In this document: piece by piece, positions 26,229-35,643 of the stretch
How the letters are laid out: each line of letters begins with the position of its first letter
How positions within the stretch are numbered: the stretch's first letter is position 1
From: Dyella sp. C11
Lineage (GTDB): Bacteria; Pseudomonadota; Gammaproteobacteria; Xanthomonadales; Rhodanobacteraceae
Length of the DNA stretch: 64,000 nucleotides
Assembly: GCF_003121485.1 (NCBI RefSeq)
Contig: NZ_QAVX01000006.1
Span: 23,644-87,643, forward strand
Direction of reading: 5' to 3'
The notes under the pieces: generated by a model
The model's database searches: none
What the model was told of the DNA's origin: nothing
Seen by the model: the letters and a program-made list of their open reading frames with translations, nothing else
Translations under genes and position numbers: made by a program

Positions 26229-27485
26229 TCACGCTCCCGTTGGATACGTACCGACGCCCGGCGGCGTCCCTGGCTGCAGGCTGGCAATGCGAACCGGCTT
26301 GCCAGCATCAACGCTTTGTTCACTACCCTGCAGCATCACCCATGCATTCGCTTGCGCGAACGGCTGTATGCGAAACGGCTGCTGTTGCGCGAGCACCTGC
26401 GCATGAAGGCGGCCGTCCTCACCCTGCGCCACGCTGGCCCGCAGGAAATGCAGCAGGCCGCCTTTCAGTTGCTGCGGCGTATCCAGCACGGCCTGCATCG
26501 TGCGCTCCGGTTGCTCGCCGTGCATGGCGCGCAGCACCGGCGCAATGAAAAAGCGCAAGCCCACGGCCACCGCCATCGGCGTGCCGGGCAACGCGAAAAC
26601 CAGGGCATCGCCAAGCACGGCCGCCAGCTGCGGCTTGCCGGGGCGAATGGCCACCTTGTGGAACAGCACGCGCGCGCCCAGCTGCGCCAGTGCATCCGGG
26701 ACGAAGTCGTAACGTCCCATGGACACGGCACCCGTGCTGACGATCAGATCCGCGCCCACAGCGCGTGCACGATTCACCGCCGCTACGAAGGTGCCGCTGG
26801 TGTCGTCCACCGTTTCGCAGGCGAGCACGTGCGCGCCCAGCCCGGCGAAAGCGGCCACGAGATAGGGTCCGTTTGAGCCGTAGATCTGACCATCACCCAG
26901 CGCTTGCGTGGGGTCGGCCTGCAATTCCTTGCCCGTGCAGATGATGGCCACGCGCGGTGCGCGAACGACCGCGACCGAGGCCACCCCAAGCGCGGCCAGC
27001 AGCATGATGTGGCTGGGTTCGATGCGCGTACCGGCCTTGATGGTCACCGCGCCCTTGGCCACGTCGCTCCCGGCATAACGTACGTTCGCTTTCGGCGGCA
27101 GCACATCGAGCAGGCGGATGCGCGCGGGCGAACCATCCGCGTGTCGCTCAAGCAGTTCGGTGCGTTCCACCGGCACCACGGTATCGAGACCGTCGGGGAG
27201 TCGCGCGCCGGTCATGATCTCCCACGCCACGCCTTCCGATGCCCTCGCCGTATCGCCCGCGGCCTGCGAGCCTTGCACCACGTGTTCGGAACCGGCAGCC
27301 AGTGCGCCCGCGGCATGCAATGCATAGCCATCCATGGCGGAGTGATCGAACGACGGCAGGTCCATCGGGCTCACCACATCACTCGCCAGCACCTTGCCCA
27401 GCGCGCCGGCTGTTGCACAGGCCACGGCATCGAGCGGCCTGGCGTGCCGCAGCAGTCCGATCAGGGCGTCGTCATAACCGATCAT
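26229..27485 (-). CDS. moeA: Molybdopterin molybdotransferase MoeA, copy 2 (canonical)
   Basis: 418 residues from ATG 27485; a GTG at 27584 would add 33 residues. It carries the canonical DLPSFDHSAMDGYALHA, the GAVSMGRYDFVPDAL motif and LPGTPMAVAVGL, and the C-terminal beta-barrel domain IV. It inserts molybdenum into molybdopterin. It is the first gene of the minus-strand molybdenum series and diverges from the formate transporter gene with a 260-base shared promoter gap. Two MoeA proteins could divide work, for example one for bis-MGD formation and one for another cofactor. Confidence 0.92.
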   Translation of the reverse strand: MIGYDDALIGLLRHARPLDAVACATAGALGKVLASDVVSPMDLPSFDHSAMDGYALHAAGALAAGSEHVVQGSQAAGDTARASEGVAWEIMTGARLPDGLDTVVPVERTELLERHADGSPARIRLLDVLPPKANVRYAGSDVAKGAVTIKAGTRIEPSHIMLLAALGVASVAVVRAPRVAIICTGKELQADPTQALGDGQIYGSNGPYLVAAFAGLGAHVLACETVDDTSGTFVAAVNRARAVGADLIVSTGAVSMGRYDFVPDALAQLGARVLFHKVAIRPGKPQLAAVLGDALVFALPGTPMAVAVGLRFFIAPVLRAMHGEQPERTMQAVLDTPQQLKGGLLHFLRASVAQGEDGRLHAQVLAQQQPFRIQPFAQANAWVMLQGSEQSVDAGKPVRIASLQPGTPPGVGTYPTGA

Positions 27486-27745
27486 GCGAAAGCGTGGCCT
27501 GGGTCGTGGCGCAATGGCGTATGTCTTCGCATGCTCCGTGTGAGCGCGGCGGCATGCAAGGGCTTTGGACGTTTCCGTTGTCACAATCCGTTGCGCCGCA
27601 GCAACACCGTGAGTGCCAATTGGGCATAGTGCGGTTTCAGTGCAGGGCGTTCGACCATGGTCGGCTGGCGCAGCCTCCGTGGCAGTTCAAAGATCGCGCG
27701 TGATACGGGCTGGGGAGCCCGGCAACCATCAAGGGGGAGATGCTC

Positions 27746-29395
27746 ATGGTAGGTGATGCAGACGTCCTGACTTCGGCGCGCGATGACGCGCCGTCCGTGC
27801 TGTCCCGGGAACGAACGATTGCCGGGCCGCGCTTCAACCGCTGGCTGGTGCCGCCAGCGGCGTTGGCGATCCACCTGAGCATCGGCATGGCCTATGGCTT
27901 TTCCGTGTTCTGGCTGCCGATGACCAAGCTGTTGTCGGAAGCCGATCCGGCCGCCTGCGCCAACCTGGGCTTTCTCGCCCAGCTGTTCACCACGGCCTGC
28001 AACTGGACCGTGCCGGCGGTGAACCACATCTTCGAAACCTTCATCGCCGTGCTCGGCATTTCGGCCGCCATCTGGGGCAAGTGGCTGGAACACGCGGGAC
28101 CGCGCAAAGCCGGCTTCGTGGCCGCGTTGTGCTGGGGCGGCGGCCTGGTGGTCGGTGGCATCGGTGTGTCGATGCACCAGTTGTGGCTGGTCTACCTGGG
28201 GGCGGGCGTACTCGGCGGCATCGGACAAGGGCTGGGCTACATCACGCCCGTATCCACGCTGATCAAATGGTTCCCCGACCGGCGAGGACTGGCGACCGGC
28301 TTCGCCATCATGGGTTACGGCGGCGGCGCCATGATCGGCGCTCCAATTGCCGTGGCGCTGATGCAGAAGTTCTCCAGCGGCGGCGTACCGGGCGTGTCGT
28401 CCACGCTGATCTGCATGGGCGCCATTTATCTCATGGCGATGATGGCGGGCGCGTTCGGCTTCCGCGTACCACCTTCCGGCTGGCGCCCGTTGGGCTGGAC
28501 GCCGAGCGAGTCGACCAACAAGCTGATCACGCATCGTCACGTGCACCTCAGCCGCGCGTGGAAAACGCCGCAGTTCTGGCTGATCTGGATGGTGCTGTGC
28601 ATGAACGTCACCGCCGGCATCGGCGTGCTGTCCATGGCCAGCCCCATGTTCCAGGACGTGTTTGGCGGTCGACTGCTGGGACTGGATTCGTCCGTGGTGT
28701 TGAGCACGGCACAGAAGGCCGCCATCGCGGCATCCGCCGCCGGCCTCGTCGGCCTGATCAGCCTGTTCAACAGCCTGGGGCGCATCTTCTGGGCGTCGAC
28801 CTCCGACTTCATCGGTCGCAAGAAGACGTACTTCATCTTCTTCGCGCTGGGCATCGTGCTTTATTGCCTGCTGCCGACACTGGGCCACATGGGTATGGCC
28901 GCCCTGTTCGTGCTGGCGGTATGCGTGATCCTGTCGATGTACGGCGGTGGTTTTGCCACGGTGCCGGCGTACCTGTCGGACATCTTCGGCACGCAGATGG
29001 TTGGCGCCATCCACGGCCGCCTGCTCACCGCATGGTCGGTGGCCGGCGTCGCCGGGCCCTTCCTGATTGCCGCCGTGCGCCAGGCGCAGCTGGATGCGGG
29101 AGTTGCAAAGAACCTCGTTTACGATCGCACGCTCTATATCCTTGCCGTTCTGCTGCTGGTGGGCATGATCTGCAACCTGCTGATCAAACCGGTGAAGGAA
29201 ACCGCGTTGATGAGCGAGCAGGAACTGGAACGCGAAAAATCGCTGCAGCACGAAGCCGTTTCGGTGTCCGCACGTGCACAGGACGCCGCCCGCGGCGGCT
29301 TTGGCGCCGTCGGTTTCGTCGCCTGGGCACTGGTAGGCATTCCGTTCCTGATCGGCGTATGGATAGCGATAAGCAAGGCCGCGGCCTTGTTCTGA
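27746..29395 (+). CDS. MFS transporter, OFA (oxalate/formate antiporter) family
   Basis: 549 residues. ATG 27746 is preferred over 27740 because AAGGGGGAG lies 7 bases upstream. About 12 transmembrane helices. OFA features include an N-terminal LAIHLSIGMAYGFSVFWLPM, and GIGQGLGYITPVSTLIKWFP followed by DRRGLATGFAIMGYGGGAMI. It is longer than OxlT (about 418 residues) owing to an extended loop after helix 2 and a cytoplasmic tail. As first gene before fdsGBA it probably brings in formate or an organic acid that yields formate. The substrate is inferred from context. Confidence 0.88.
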   Translation: MVGDADVLTSARDDAPSVLSRERTIAGPRFNRWLVPPAALAIHLSIGMAYGFSVFWLPMTKLLSEADPAACANLGFLAQLFTTACNWTVPAVNHIFETFIAVLGISAAIWGKWLEHAGPRKAGFVAALCWGGGLVVGGIGVSMHQLWLVYLGAGVLGGIGQGLGYITPVSTLIKWFPDRRGLATGFAIMGYGGGAMIGAPIAVALMQKFSSGGVPGVSSTLICMGAIYLMAMMAGAFGFRVPPSGWRPLGWTPSESTNKLITHRHVHLSRAWKTPQFWLIWMVLCMNVTAGIGVLSMASPMFQDVFGGRLLGLDSSVVLSTAQKAAIAASAAGLVGLISLFNSLGRIFWASTSDFIGRKKTYFIFFALGIVLYCLLPTLGHMGMAALFVLAVCVILSMYGGGFATVPAYLSDIFGTQMVGAIHGRLLTAWSVAGVAGPFLIAAVRQAQLDAGVAKNLVYDRTLYILAVLLLVGMICNLLIKPVKETALMSEQELEREKSLQHEAVSVSARAQDAARGGFGAVGFVAWALVGIPFLIGVWIAISKAAALF

Positions 29396-29417
29396 TCAAG
29401 ATAGACAAGGTGGAAAC

Positions 29418-29918
29418 ATGAAACGCGCGGTAAACGGCCCGTCGCTGGCGGACATTCCCGAAAACATCCGCATCGTCGTACTTGAAGTGACGGAACGACT
29501 GAAAGACACCCCCGGCGCCCTGCTTCCCGTGCTGCACGGCATTCAGGATGCGCTGGGTTACGTGCCCGAAGCATCCGTGCCCCTCATCGCCCGCGAGCTG
29601 AACCTCTCGCGGGCCGATGTGCACGGCGTCATCAGCTTCTATCACTACTTCCGGCAGAAGCCCGCGGGGCGGCATGTGATCCACCTTTGCCGGGCGGAAT
29701 CGTGCCAGGCCATGGGTGCCGTCACGCTGGAAAAACATGTGAAACAGCGCCTGGGCGTAGACTTTCACGAGACGACGAAAGACGGCCAATACACGCTGGA
29801 GCCGGTTTATTGCCTGGGCAACTGCGCGTGTTCGCCGGCCATGATGGTGGATGGCGAGCTGCAGGGTCGCGTGACACCCGAACGTTTCGACGCCTGGCTT
29901 GCCGCGGAGGTTGAATGA
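29418..29918 (+). CDS. fdsG: NAD-dependent formate dehydrogenase gamma subunit FdsG
   Basis: 166 residues, NuoE-like thioredoxin-fold protein binding one 2Fe-2S cluster. Ligand cysteines are visible in HLCRAESCQAMGA (CxxxxC) and YCLGNCACSPAMMVDGELQG (CxxxC). N-terminal helical part includes LPVLHGIQDALGYVPEASVP. It passes electrons from the alpha subunit to the diaphorase part. It overlaps fdsB by 4 bases. Confidence 0.95.
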   Translation: MKRAVNGPSLADIPENIRIVVLEVTERLKDTPGALLPVLHGIQDALGYVPEASVPLIARELNLSRADVHGVISFYHYFRQKPAGRHVIHLCRAESCQAMGAVTLEKHVKQRLGVDFHETTKDGQYTLEPVYCLGNCACSPAMMVDGELQGRVTPERFDAWLAAEVE

Positions 29919-31468
29919 GCATCACGGTCTACGTGCCACGCGATGCCAGTGCGCTGTCGCTGGGAGCCGACGCGGTGGCCGACGCCATCGCGTCGGAAGC
30001 GGCTCGCCGTGGTATCGACGTGCATGTCGTGCGCAACGGATCACGCGGCCTGTTCTGGCTTGAGCCGCTGGTGGAAGTGGCCACGGCAGAAGGCCGCATC
30101 GCGTATGGCCCGGTGCAGGCCGACGACGTGGCATCCCTGTTCGATGCAGGCTTCCTGCATGCCGGTGATCACGCGCTCGCGCTCGGCCCTGCGGAATCCA
30201 TCGATTACCTAAAACGGCAACAGCGACTGACGTTCGCCCGTGTCGGCATCGTCGACCCGCGCAGCCTGGAGGATTACCTCGCGCACGGCGGCTATCGCGG
30301 CCTGGAGAACGCGCTGCGCATGAGCGGCTCGGACATCGTGCAGACGGTGACGGACTCGGGCCTGCGTGGACGCGGCGGCGCCGCCTTTCCCACGGGCATC
30401 AAGTGGAAAACGTGCCTGGACGCGAAAGCCGACCAGAAGTACGTGGCCTGCAATGCCGACGAAGGTGACTCAGGCACCTACGCCGACCGCATGATCATGG
30501 AAGGCGATCCGTTCGTGCTGCTGGAAGGCATGACCATTGCCGGCATCGCGACGGGCGCTACGCACGGTTACATCTACCTGCGTGTGGAATACCCGCATGC
30601 GCAGCGGTCACTGCTCGCCGCCATCGCTGCCGCCGAAGCACATGGCTATCTCGGCAATGACGTGCGCGGCAGTGGCAACGCGTTCCACATCGAGGTTCGC
30701 CTGGGCGGCGGCGCGTACATCTGCGGCGAAGAAACCTCCATGTTGGAGTCGCTGGAAGGCAAGCGCGGCCAGGTGCGCGTGAAGCCGCCACTGCCCGCCA
30801 TCCACGGATTGTTCGGCAAGCCGACGGTGATCAACAACGTGATCACCTTCTCATCGGTGCCGGTGATCCTCGACAAGGGCGCAGAACACTATCGCGACTA
30901 CGGTAGCGGCAAATCACGCGGCACGTTGCCCCTCCAGCTCGCGGGCAACCTGAAGCGCCCCGGCCTGGTGGAACTCGCTTTTGGCACGAGCCTGCGCGAA
31001 CTCATCGAAGGTTACGGCGGTGGCACGGCCAGCGGGCGGCCGGTGCGCGCGGTGCAGGTCGGCGGCCCTCTGGGTGCCTACATTCCCGCCTCCCGACTCG
31101 ATGCACCCATCGACTATGAAGGTTTTGCGGCCATCGGCGGCATGCTCGGCCATGGTGGCGTGGTGGTCTTCGACGACACGGTGAACATGGCGGCGCAGGC
31201 GCGTTACGCCATGGAATTCTGCGCCATCGAATCCTGCGGCAAATGCACGCCTTGCCGCATCGGTTCCACCCGCGGCGTGGAAGTGATCGACCGCATGATG
31301 GTTAGCGACAACGCCGGTCGTCAGCGCGACGAAGTACTGCTGCGCGATCTCTGCCACACCATGGTCGCCGGCTCGCTCTGCGCACTCGGCGGCATGGCGC
31401 CCTTTCCCGTGCTCAGCGCGCTGGATCATTTCCACGAAGATTTCGTGGCTTCGGATGTTGCGAGTTGA
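29915..31468 (+). CDS. fdsB: NAD-dependent formate dehydrogenase beta subunit FdsB
   Basis: 517 residues, NuoF-like with an N-terminal thioredoxin-like extension (first 130 residues). FMN/NAD binding motifs are GLRGRGGAAFPTGIKW and CNADEGDSGTYADRM; GAYICGEETSMLESLEGKRG is also characteristic. The 4Fe-4S cluster ligands are in ESCGKCTPCRIGSTRG plus a later Cys (GSLCALGG). It reduces NAD with electrons from formate. A REP pair separates it from fdsA. Confidence 0.96.
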   Translation: MSITVYVPRDASALSLGADAVADAIASEAARRGIDVHVVRNGSRGLFWLEPLVEVATAEGRIAYGPVQADDVASLFDAGFLHAGDHALALGPAESIDYLKRQQRLTFARVGIVDPRSLEDYLAHGGYRGLENALRMSGSDIVQTVTDSGLRGRGGAAFPTGIKWKTCLDAKADQKYVACNADEGDSGTYADRMIMEGDPFVLLEGMTIAGIATGATHGYIYLRVEYPHAQRSLLAAIAAAEAHGYLGNDVRGSGNAFHIEVRLGGGAYICGEETSMLESLEGKRGQVRVKPPLPAIHGLFGKPTVINNVITFSSVPVILDKGAEHYRDYGSGKSRGTLPLQLAGNLKRPGLVELAFGTSLRELIEGYGGGTASGRPVRAVQVGGPLGAYIPASRLDAPIDYEGFAAIGGMLGHGGVVVFDDTVNMAAQARYAMEFCAIESCGKCTPCRIGSTRGVEVIDRMMVSDNAGRQRDEVLLRDLCHTMVAGSLCALGGMAPFPVLSALDHFHEDFVASDVAS

Positions 31469-31501
31469 AACGCATGTTCAACAATCTTCGCCAGGCCCAC
31501 T

Positions 31502-31605
31502 CCCCTCACCGTCATTCCAGCGAAGGCTGGAATCCAGTGCCTTCAGGCTCTAACGCGGCGAGAAAGCCACTGGATTCCGGCCTTCGCCGGAATGACGGTG
31601 AGGGA
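31502..31605. repeat. REP family 1 inverted pair inside the fds operon
   Basis: Copies at 31502-31541 and 31565-31605, head to head, fill most of the 187-base gap between fdsB and fdsA. The first copy has covariant base changes (ccagcgaaggctgg) against the family core. The transcript could form stable hairpins here and change the ratio of FdsGB to FdsA. Confidence 0.9.
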
Positions 31606-31655
31606 GTAGATAGCTGTCGAAACATGTTGAACTGGCAGTAAGGAGATAGGTCGTC

Positions 31656-34580
31656 ATGCTTTCCATCGTCGAAATCGATCTCGGCACACCCAAGTCGACC
31701 TCATCCACCGTGGTCGCACTGGAGATCGATGGCCGAACGGTACAGGTGCCCGAAGGCACCTCGATCATGCGTGCCGCTGCCCAAGCGGGCATCAGCATTC
31801 CCAAGCTCTGCGCCACCGAAATGCTCGATGCGTTCGGTTCGTGCCGCCTTTGCCTGGTGGAGATTGAAGGACGCAGGGGCTATCCCGCTTCGTGCACCAC
31901 ACCGGTGAGCGAGGGCATGAAGGTGACCACGCAGACGCCAAAACTCGCGGATATCCGCCGCGGCGTGATGGAGCTGTACATCTCCGATCATCCGCTCGAC
32001 TGCCTCACCTGCCCGGCCAACGGTCACTGCGAACTGCAGGACATGGCAGGCGTGGTGGGACTGCGCGAAGTGCGCTACGGCTACGACGGTGCCAATCATG
32101 TTTTTGCGCGCATCCCAGCGCGCGAAGATCAAGAAGCGGCCATCCCTGGCCGCACTCTTCAAACAAAGCCCAATCCGCTGTATTCGCCCAAGGACGAATC
32201 CAACCCCTACTTCACCTTCGATCCCTCCAAATGCATCGCCTGCTCGCGTTGCGTGCGCGCCTGTGACGAAGTGCAAGGCACCTTTGCGCTCACCATCCAG
32301 GGCCGCGGCTTCGAATCCAAGGTATCGGCCAGCCAGAACAACCGCTTCCTCGATTCCGAATGCGTTTCCTGCGGCGCCTGCGTGCAGGCCTGCCCCACGG
32401 CGACGCTTTCCGAGAAGTCGCTGATCGAGAAAGGACAGGCCGAGCACAGCGTGATCACCACCTGTGCCTACTGCGGTGTCGGATGCAGCTTCCGCGCGGA
32501 GATGAAGGGCCAGGACATTGTGCGCATGGTGCCCAACAAGGAGGGTCACGCCAATCACGGTCACTCCTGCGTGAAGGGGCGTTTCGCCATTGGCTATGCC
32601 ACGCACCCGGATCGCATCACCACGCCGATGATCCGCGCCAGGATTTCCGATCCATGGCGCGTCGTGAGCTGGGACGAAGCCGTGGCGCACGTCGCCAACG
32701 AGTTCAAGCGCTTGCAGGCCACCTATGGCCGGCACGCCGTGGGCGGCATCACCTCGTCACGTTGCACCAACGAGGAAACCTATCTTGTGCAGAAACTGGT
32801 ACGCGCCGGTTTCGGCAACAACAACGTGGATACCTGCGCACGCGTGTGCCATTCGCCCACCGGCTACGGCCTGAAGTCCACGCTGGGCGAATCGGCCGGC
32901 ACGCAGGATTTCGATTCGATCCTGTCGACCGACGTGGTGCTGGTGATCGGCGCCAACCCCACCGACGCGCATCCCGTGTTCGGTTCGCAGATGAAGCAGC
33001 GCCTGCGCGATGGCGCGCGACTGATCGTGATCGATCCGCGTCGCATCGATCTGGTGCGTACACCGCACATCAAGGCCGACTATCACCTGCGCCTGCGCCC
33101 CGGCACCAATGTCGCCGTGCTCGATTCGCTTGCGCACGTGATCGTTACGGAAGGCTTGGTCGATGAGGCGTTCGTCGCCAGCCGTTGCGAGCCGGAAGCC
33201 TTTGCCAAGTGGCGCGACTTTGTATCGCAGGACAAGTACAGTCCCGAAGCGATGGAGAGCACGACCGGCGTGCCTGCCGCGTTGATACGCGGTGCCGCGC
33301 GCCTGTACGCCACCGGCGGCAACGCGGCGATCTACTACGGCCTGGGCGTCACCGAGCATGCGCAAGGCTCGACCTCGGTGATGGCGATTGCCAACCTCGC
33401 CATGGCCACGGGCAATATCGGACGCGAAGGCGTGGGCGTGAACCCGCTGCGCGGCCAGAACAACGTGCAGGGTTCGTGCGACATGGGCTCGTTCCCGCAT
33501 GAATTCCCCGGTTATCGGCATGTGAGCGACACCACGGTCCGCCAGTCGCTGGAGCAGGCCTGGGGCGTGCCGTTGCTGGGCGAACCCGGCCTGCGCATTC
33601 CCAACATGTTCGAAGCGGCGCTGGATGGCAGCTTCAAGGGCCTGTACATCGAAGGCGAGGACATCGCGCAATCGGACCCGGACACGCAGCACGTCACCGC
33701 CGCGCTCACGGCGATGGAATGCATCGTGGTGCAGGACTTGTTCCTCAACGAAACCGCCAAGTTTGCGCACGTCTTCCTGCCCGGCAGCTCCTTCCTGGAA
33801 AAGGACGGCACCTTCACCAACGCCGAGCGCCGCATGTCGCGCGTGCGCAAGGTGATGGAACCCAAGGGTGGTTACGCCGACTGGGAAATTACCCAACTGT
33901 TGGCGCAGGCCATGGGTTATCCGATGAACTACACGCATCCCTCACAGATCATGGACGAGATTGCGCAGCTCACCCCGACGTTCCACGGCGTGAGCTACGA
34001 GAAGATCGACCAGCTGGGCTCCGTGCAGTGGCCCTGCAACGACGAAGCACCGCTGGGTACGCCGGTGATGCACGTGGATGAATTCGTGCGCGGCAAAGGC
34101 CGATTCATGCTGACCGAATACGTGCCCACTACGGAAAAGGTGAATGCGGAACATCCGCTGATCCTCACCACCGGTCGCATCCTCAGCCAGTACAACGTGG
34201 GTGCGCAGACACGCCGCACGGCCAACGTGATGTGGCATGACGAGGATCGCCTGGAAATCCATCCGCACGATGCCGAGGAACGTGGCATCACCGACGGCGA
34301 TTGGGTCGGCATTGTCAGTCGCGCGGGCGAAACCGTCCTGCGGGCGATGGTGTCCGACCGCATGCAGCCGGGCGTGGTCTATACCACGTTCCACTTCCCG
34401 GGCTCCGGTGCCAACGTCATTACCACCGAGAACTCCGACTGGGCCACCAATTGCCCCGAGTACAAGGTGACGGCCGTGGAAGTGACACGCGTGACGCAGC
34501 CATCCGAATGGCAGAAGCGACACCGTGCCTTCACCGAGGCGCAGGAAGCGCTGCTCGATCAGTCGGTGAAACCCGCTTGA
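31656..34580 (+). CDS. fdsA: NAD-dependent formate dehydrogenase alpha (catalytic) subunit FdsA
   Basis: 974 residues, ATG 31656 after AAGGAG. N-terminal 2Fe-2S domain (ATEMLDAFGSCRLCLVEIEG), His-Cys3 4Fe-4S site (CLTCPANGHCELQDMAG), and two ferredoxin-type clusters (CIACSRCVRACDEVQG and CVSCGACVQACPTAT). The molybdopterin part has a further cluster (TTCAYCGVGCSF) and active site Cys398 with His399 in TCARVCHSPTGYGL, so it is a Cys and not a selenocysteine enzyme. The C-terminal bis-MGD dinucleotide domain ends near VTRVTQPSEWQKRH. It oxidises formate to CO2. Confidence 0.97.
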   Translation: MLSIVEIDLGTPKSTSSTVVALEIDGRTVQVPEGTSIMRAAAQAGISIPKLCATEMLDAFGSCRLCLVEIEGRRGYPASCTTPVSEGMKVTTQTPKLADIRRGVMELYISDHPLDCLTCPANGHCELQDMAGVVGLREVRYGYDGANHVFARIPAREDQEAAIPGRTLQTKPNPLYSPKDESNPYFTFDPSKCIACSRCVRACDEVQGTFALTIQGRGFESKVSASQNNRFLDSECVSCGACVQACPTATLSEKSLIEKGQAEHSVITTCAYCGVGCSFRAEMKGQDIVRMVPNKEGHANHGHSCVKGRFAIGYATHPDRITTPMIRARISDPWRVVSWDEAVAHVANEFKRLQATYGRHAVGGITSSRCTNEETYLVQKLVRAGFGNNNVDTCARVCHSPTGYGLKSTLGESAGTQDFDSILSTDVVLVIGANPTDAHPVFGSQMKQRLRDGARLIVIDPRRIDLVRTPHIKADYHLRLRPGTNVAVLDSLAHVIVTEGLVDEAFVASRCEPEAFAKWRDFVSQDKYSPEAMESTTGVPAALIRGAARLYATGGNAAIYYGLGVTEHAQGSTSVMAIANLAMATGNIGREGVGVNPLRGQNNVQGSCDMGSFPHEFPGYRHVSDTTVRQSLEQAWGVPLLGEPGLRIPNMFEAALDGSFKGLYIEGEDIAQSDPDTQHVTAALTAMECIVVQDLFLNETAKFAHVFLPGSSFLEKDGTFTNAERRMSRVRKVMEPKGGYADWEITQLLAQAMGYPMNYTHPSQIMDEIAQLTPTFHGVSYEKIDQLGSVQWPCNDEAPLGTPVMHVDEFVRGKGRFMLTEYVPTTEKVNAEHPLILTTGRILSQYNVGAQTRRTANVMWHDEDRLEIHPHDAEERGITDGDWVGIVSRAGETVLRAMVSDRMQPGVVYTTFHFPGSGANVITTENSDWATNCPEYKVTAVEVTRVTQPSEWQKRHRAFTEAQEALLDQSVKPA

Positions 34581-35419
34581 GCCGCGACACCGACGACACG
34601 TTTCGCGGCTATGCCCATCGCAGCGTCGACCGCTGGCGCGATGGCGGTGTCTCGCGCGATGACGACTGCATTGCCGAAGAAGTACCCGTGGCGATGGTCT
34701 ACAACGGCGCCACCTTCGCCGTGATGATGGCGACGCCGCAGGACCTCGACGATTTTGCCCTGGGCTTTTCGCTGACCGAACGCCTGATCAACGATCCCTC
34801 TCAGCTGCTGGAACTGGACACGCACACGCTGCTCGAAGGCATCGAACTTGCCATGCGCGTAACGGACAACGCACCCGGCGCGCATCTGGAAAAGGAACGC
34901 CAACGACTCCTGCCCGGCCGCAGCGGTTGTGGCATCTGCGGCACGCGCGAGCTGGAAAATGCCGTGCGTCATGACGGCGCGGTGGGCGAAGGCATCACCA
35001 TCACGCGCGACGCCCTTGAATCCGCCTTGCTGGCGTTAAAGAGCCGCCAGCCAATGAATCTCGCCACCGGCGCCGTGCATGCGGCGGCATGGGCCGATGC
35101 CAGCGGAAACATTCTTCATGTGCGCGAAGACGTGGGCCGGCACAACGCGCTGGACAAGCTGATTGGCGCCATTCGCCGCGCCGGCATCGACACCAACGAA
35201 GGTTTCGCCGTGGTCACCAGCCGCGCCAGCTACGAAATGGTGACCAAGGCCGCGAGCGCGGGCATCGCCGTACTCGCAGCCATTTCCGCGCCCACGGCCC
35301 TGGCGGTGGAACTCGCGCGCAGCGCGGGCATCACCCTGATTGGTTTCGCCCGCCCGGGCAGCCACAACATCTACGCGCATCCCGAGCGCGTGCTTTCGGC
35401 ATCGCAAGAACAGGCATGA
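34577..35419 (+). CDS. fdhD: Formate dehydrogenase sulfurtransferase FdhD
   Basis: 280 residues from TTG 34577, which overlaps the fdsA stop (TTGA). FdhD moves sulfur from IscS to the molybdenum cofactor before insertion in formate dehydrogenase. The catalytic pair is in GRSGCGICGTRELE (CxxC). Other family motifs are EEVPVAMVYNGATFAVMMAT, HVREDVGRHNALDKLIGA and TSRASYEMVTKAASAGIAVL. The unusual start is supported by the tight overlap and the absence of a better ATG. Confidence 0.95.
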   Translation: MSRDTDDTFRGYAHRSVDRWRDGGVSRDDDCIAEEVPVAMVYNGATFAVMMATPQDLDDFALGFSLTERLINDPSQLLELDTHTLLEGIELAMRVTDNAPGAHLEKERQRLLPGRSGCGICGTRELENAVRHDGAVGEGITITRDALESALLALKSRQPMNLATGAVHAAAWADASGNILHVREDVGRHNALDKLIGAIRRAGIDTNEGFAVVTSRASYEMVTKAASAGIAVLAAISAPTALAVELARSAGITLIGFARPGSHNIYAHPERVLSASQEQA

Positions 35420-35643
35420 GAATCGAACGACTCATTCGCATGGCGAACGACATCGCCACCTATTTCACCGTGGAACCCGACCACGCGGCAGCGGTGGCGA
35501 GCGTGCGCGATCACCTCAAGCGATTCTGGGACCCTGCCATGCGTCGGCAAATCAAGGCACACCTGGCGGAGGGCGGCGAAGGCCTGATGCCGCTAGCGCA
35601 AGAGGCCATTCGCGATCTGGACGTACCTGCGGATACTCACTGA
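35416..35643 (+). CDS. fdsD: Formate dehydrogenase delta subunit FdsD
   Basis: 75 residues from ATG 35416, overlapping fdhD (ATGA). The sequence MRIERLIRMANDIATYFTVE with FWDPAMRRQIKAHLAEGGEG is the small FdsD family found at the end of fds operons, needed for cofactor insertion or assembly of the complex. Its end overlaps the convergent next gene by 7 bases. Confidence 0.93.
   Translation: MRIERLIRMANDIATYFTVEPDHAAAVASVRDHLKRFWDPAMRRQIKAHLAEGGEGLMPLAQEAIRDLDVPADTH

Noticed and set aside
27486..27745. Molybdenum-cofactor riboswitch or ModE site in the divergent gap
   Set aside because: I saw no convincing conserved structure or ModE palindrome by eye.
31502..31605. Possible CRISPR-like repeat
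   Set aside because: Only two inverted copies with no regular spacers; it is a REP pair.
32847..32849. Selenocysteine in the formate dehydrogenase active site
   Set aside because: The codon is TGC (Cys398), not TGA.
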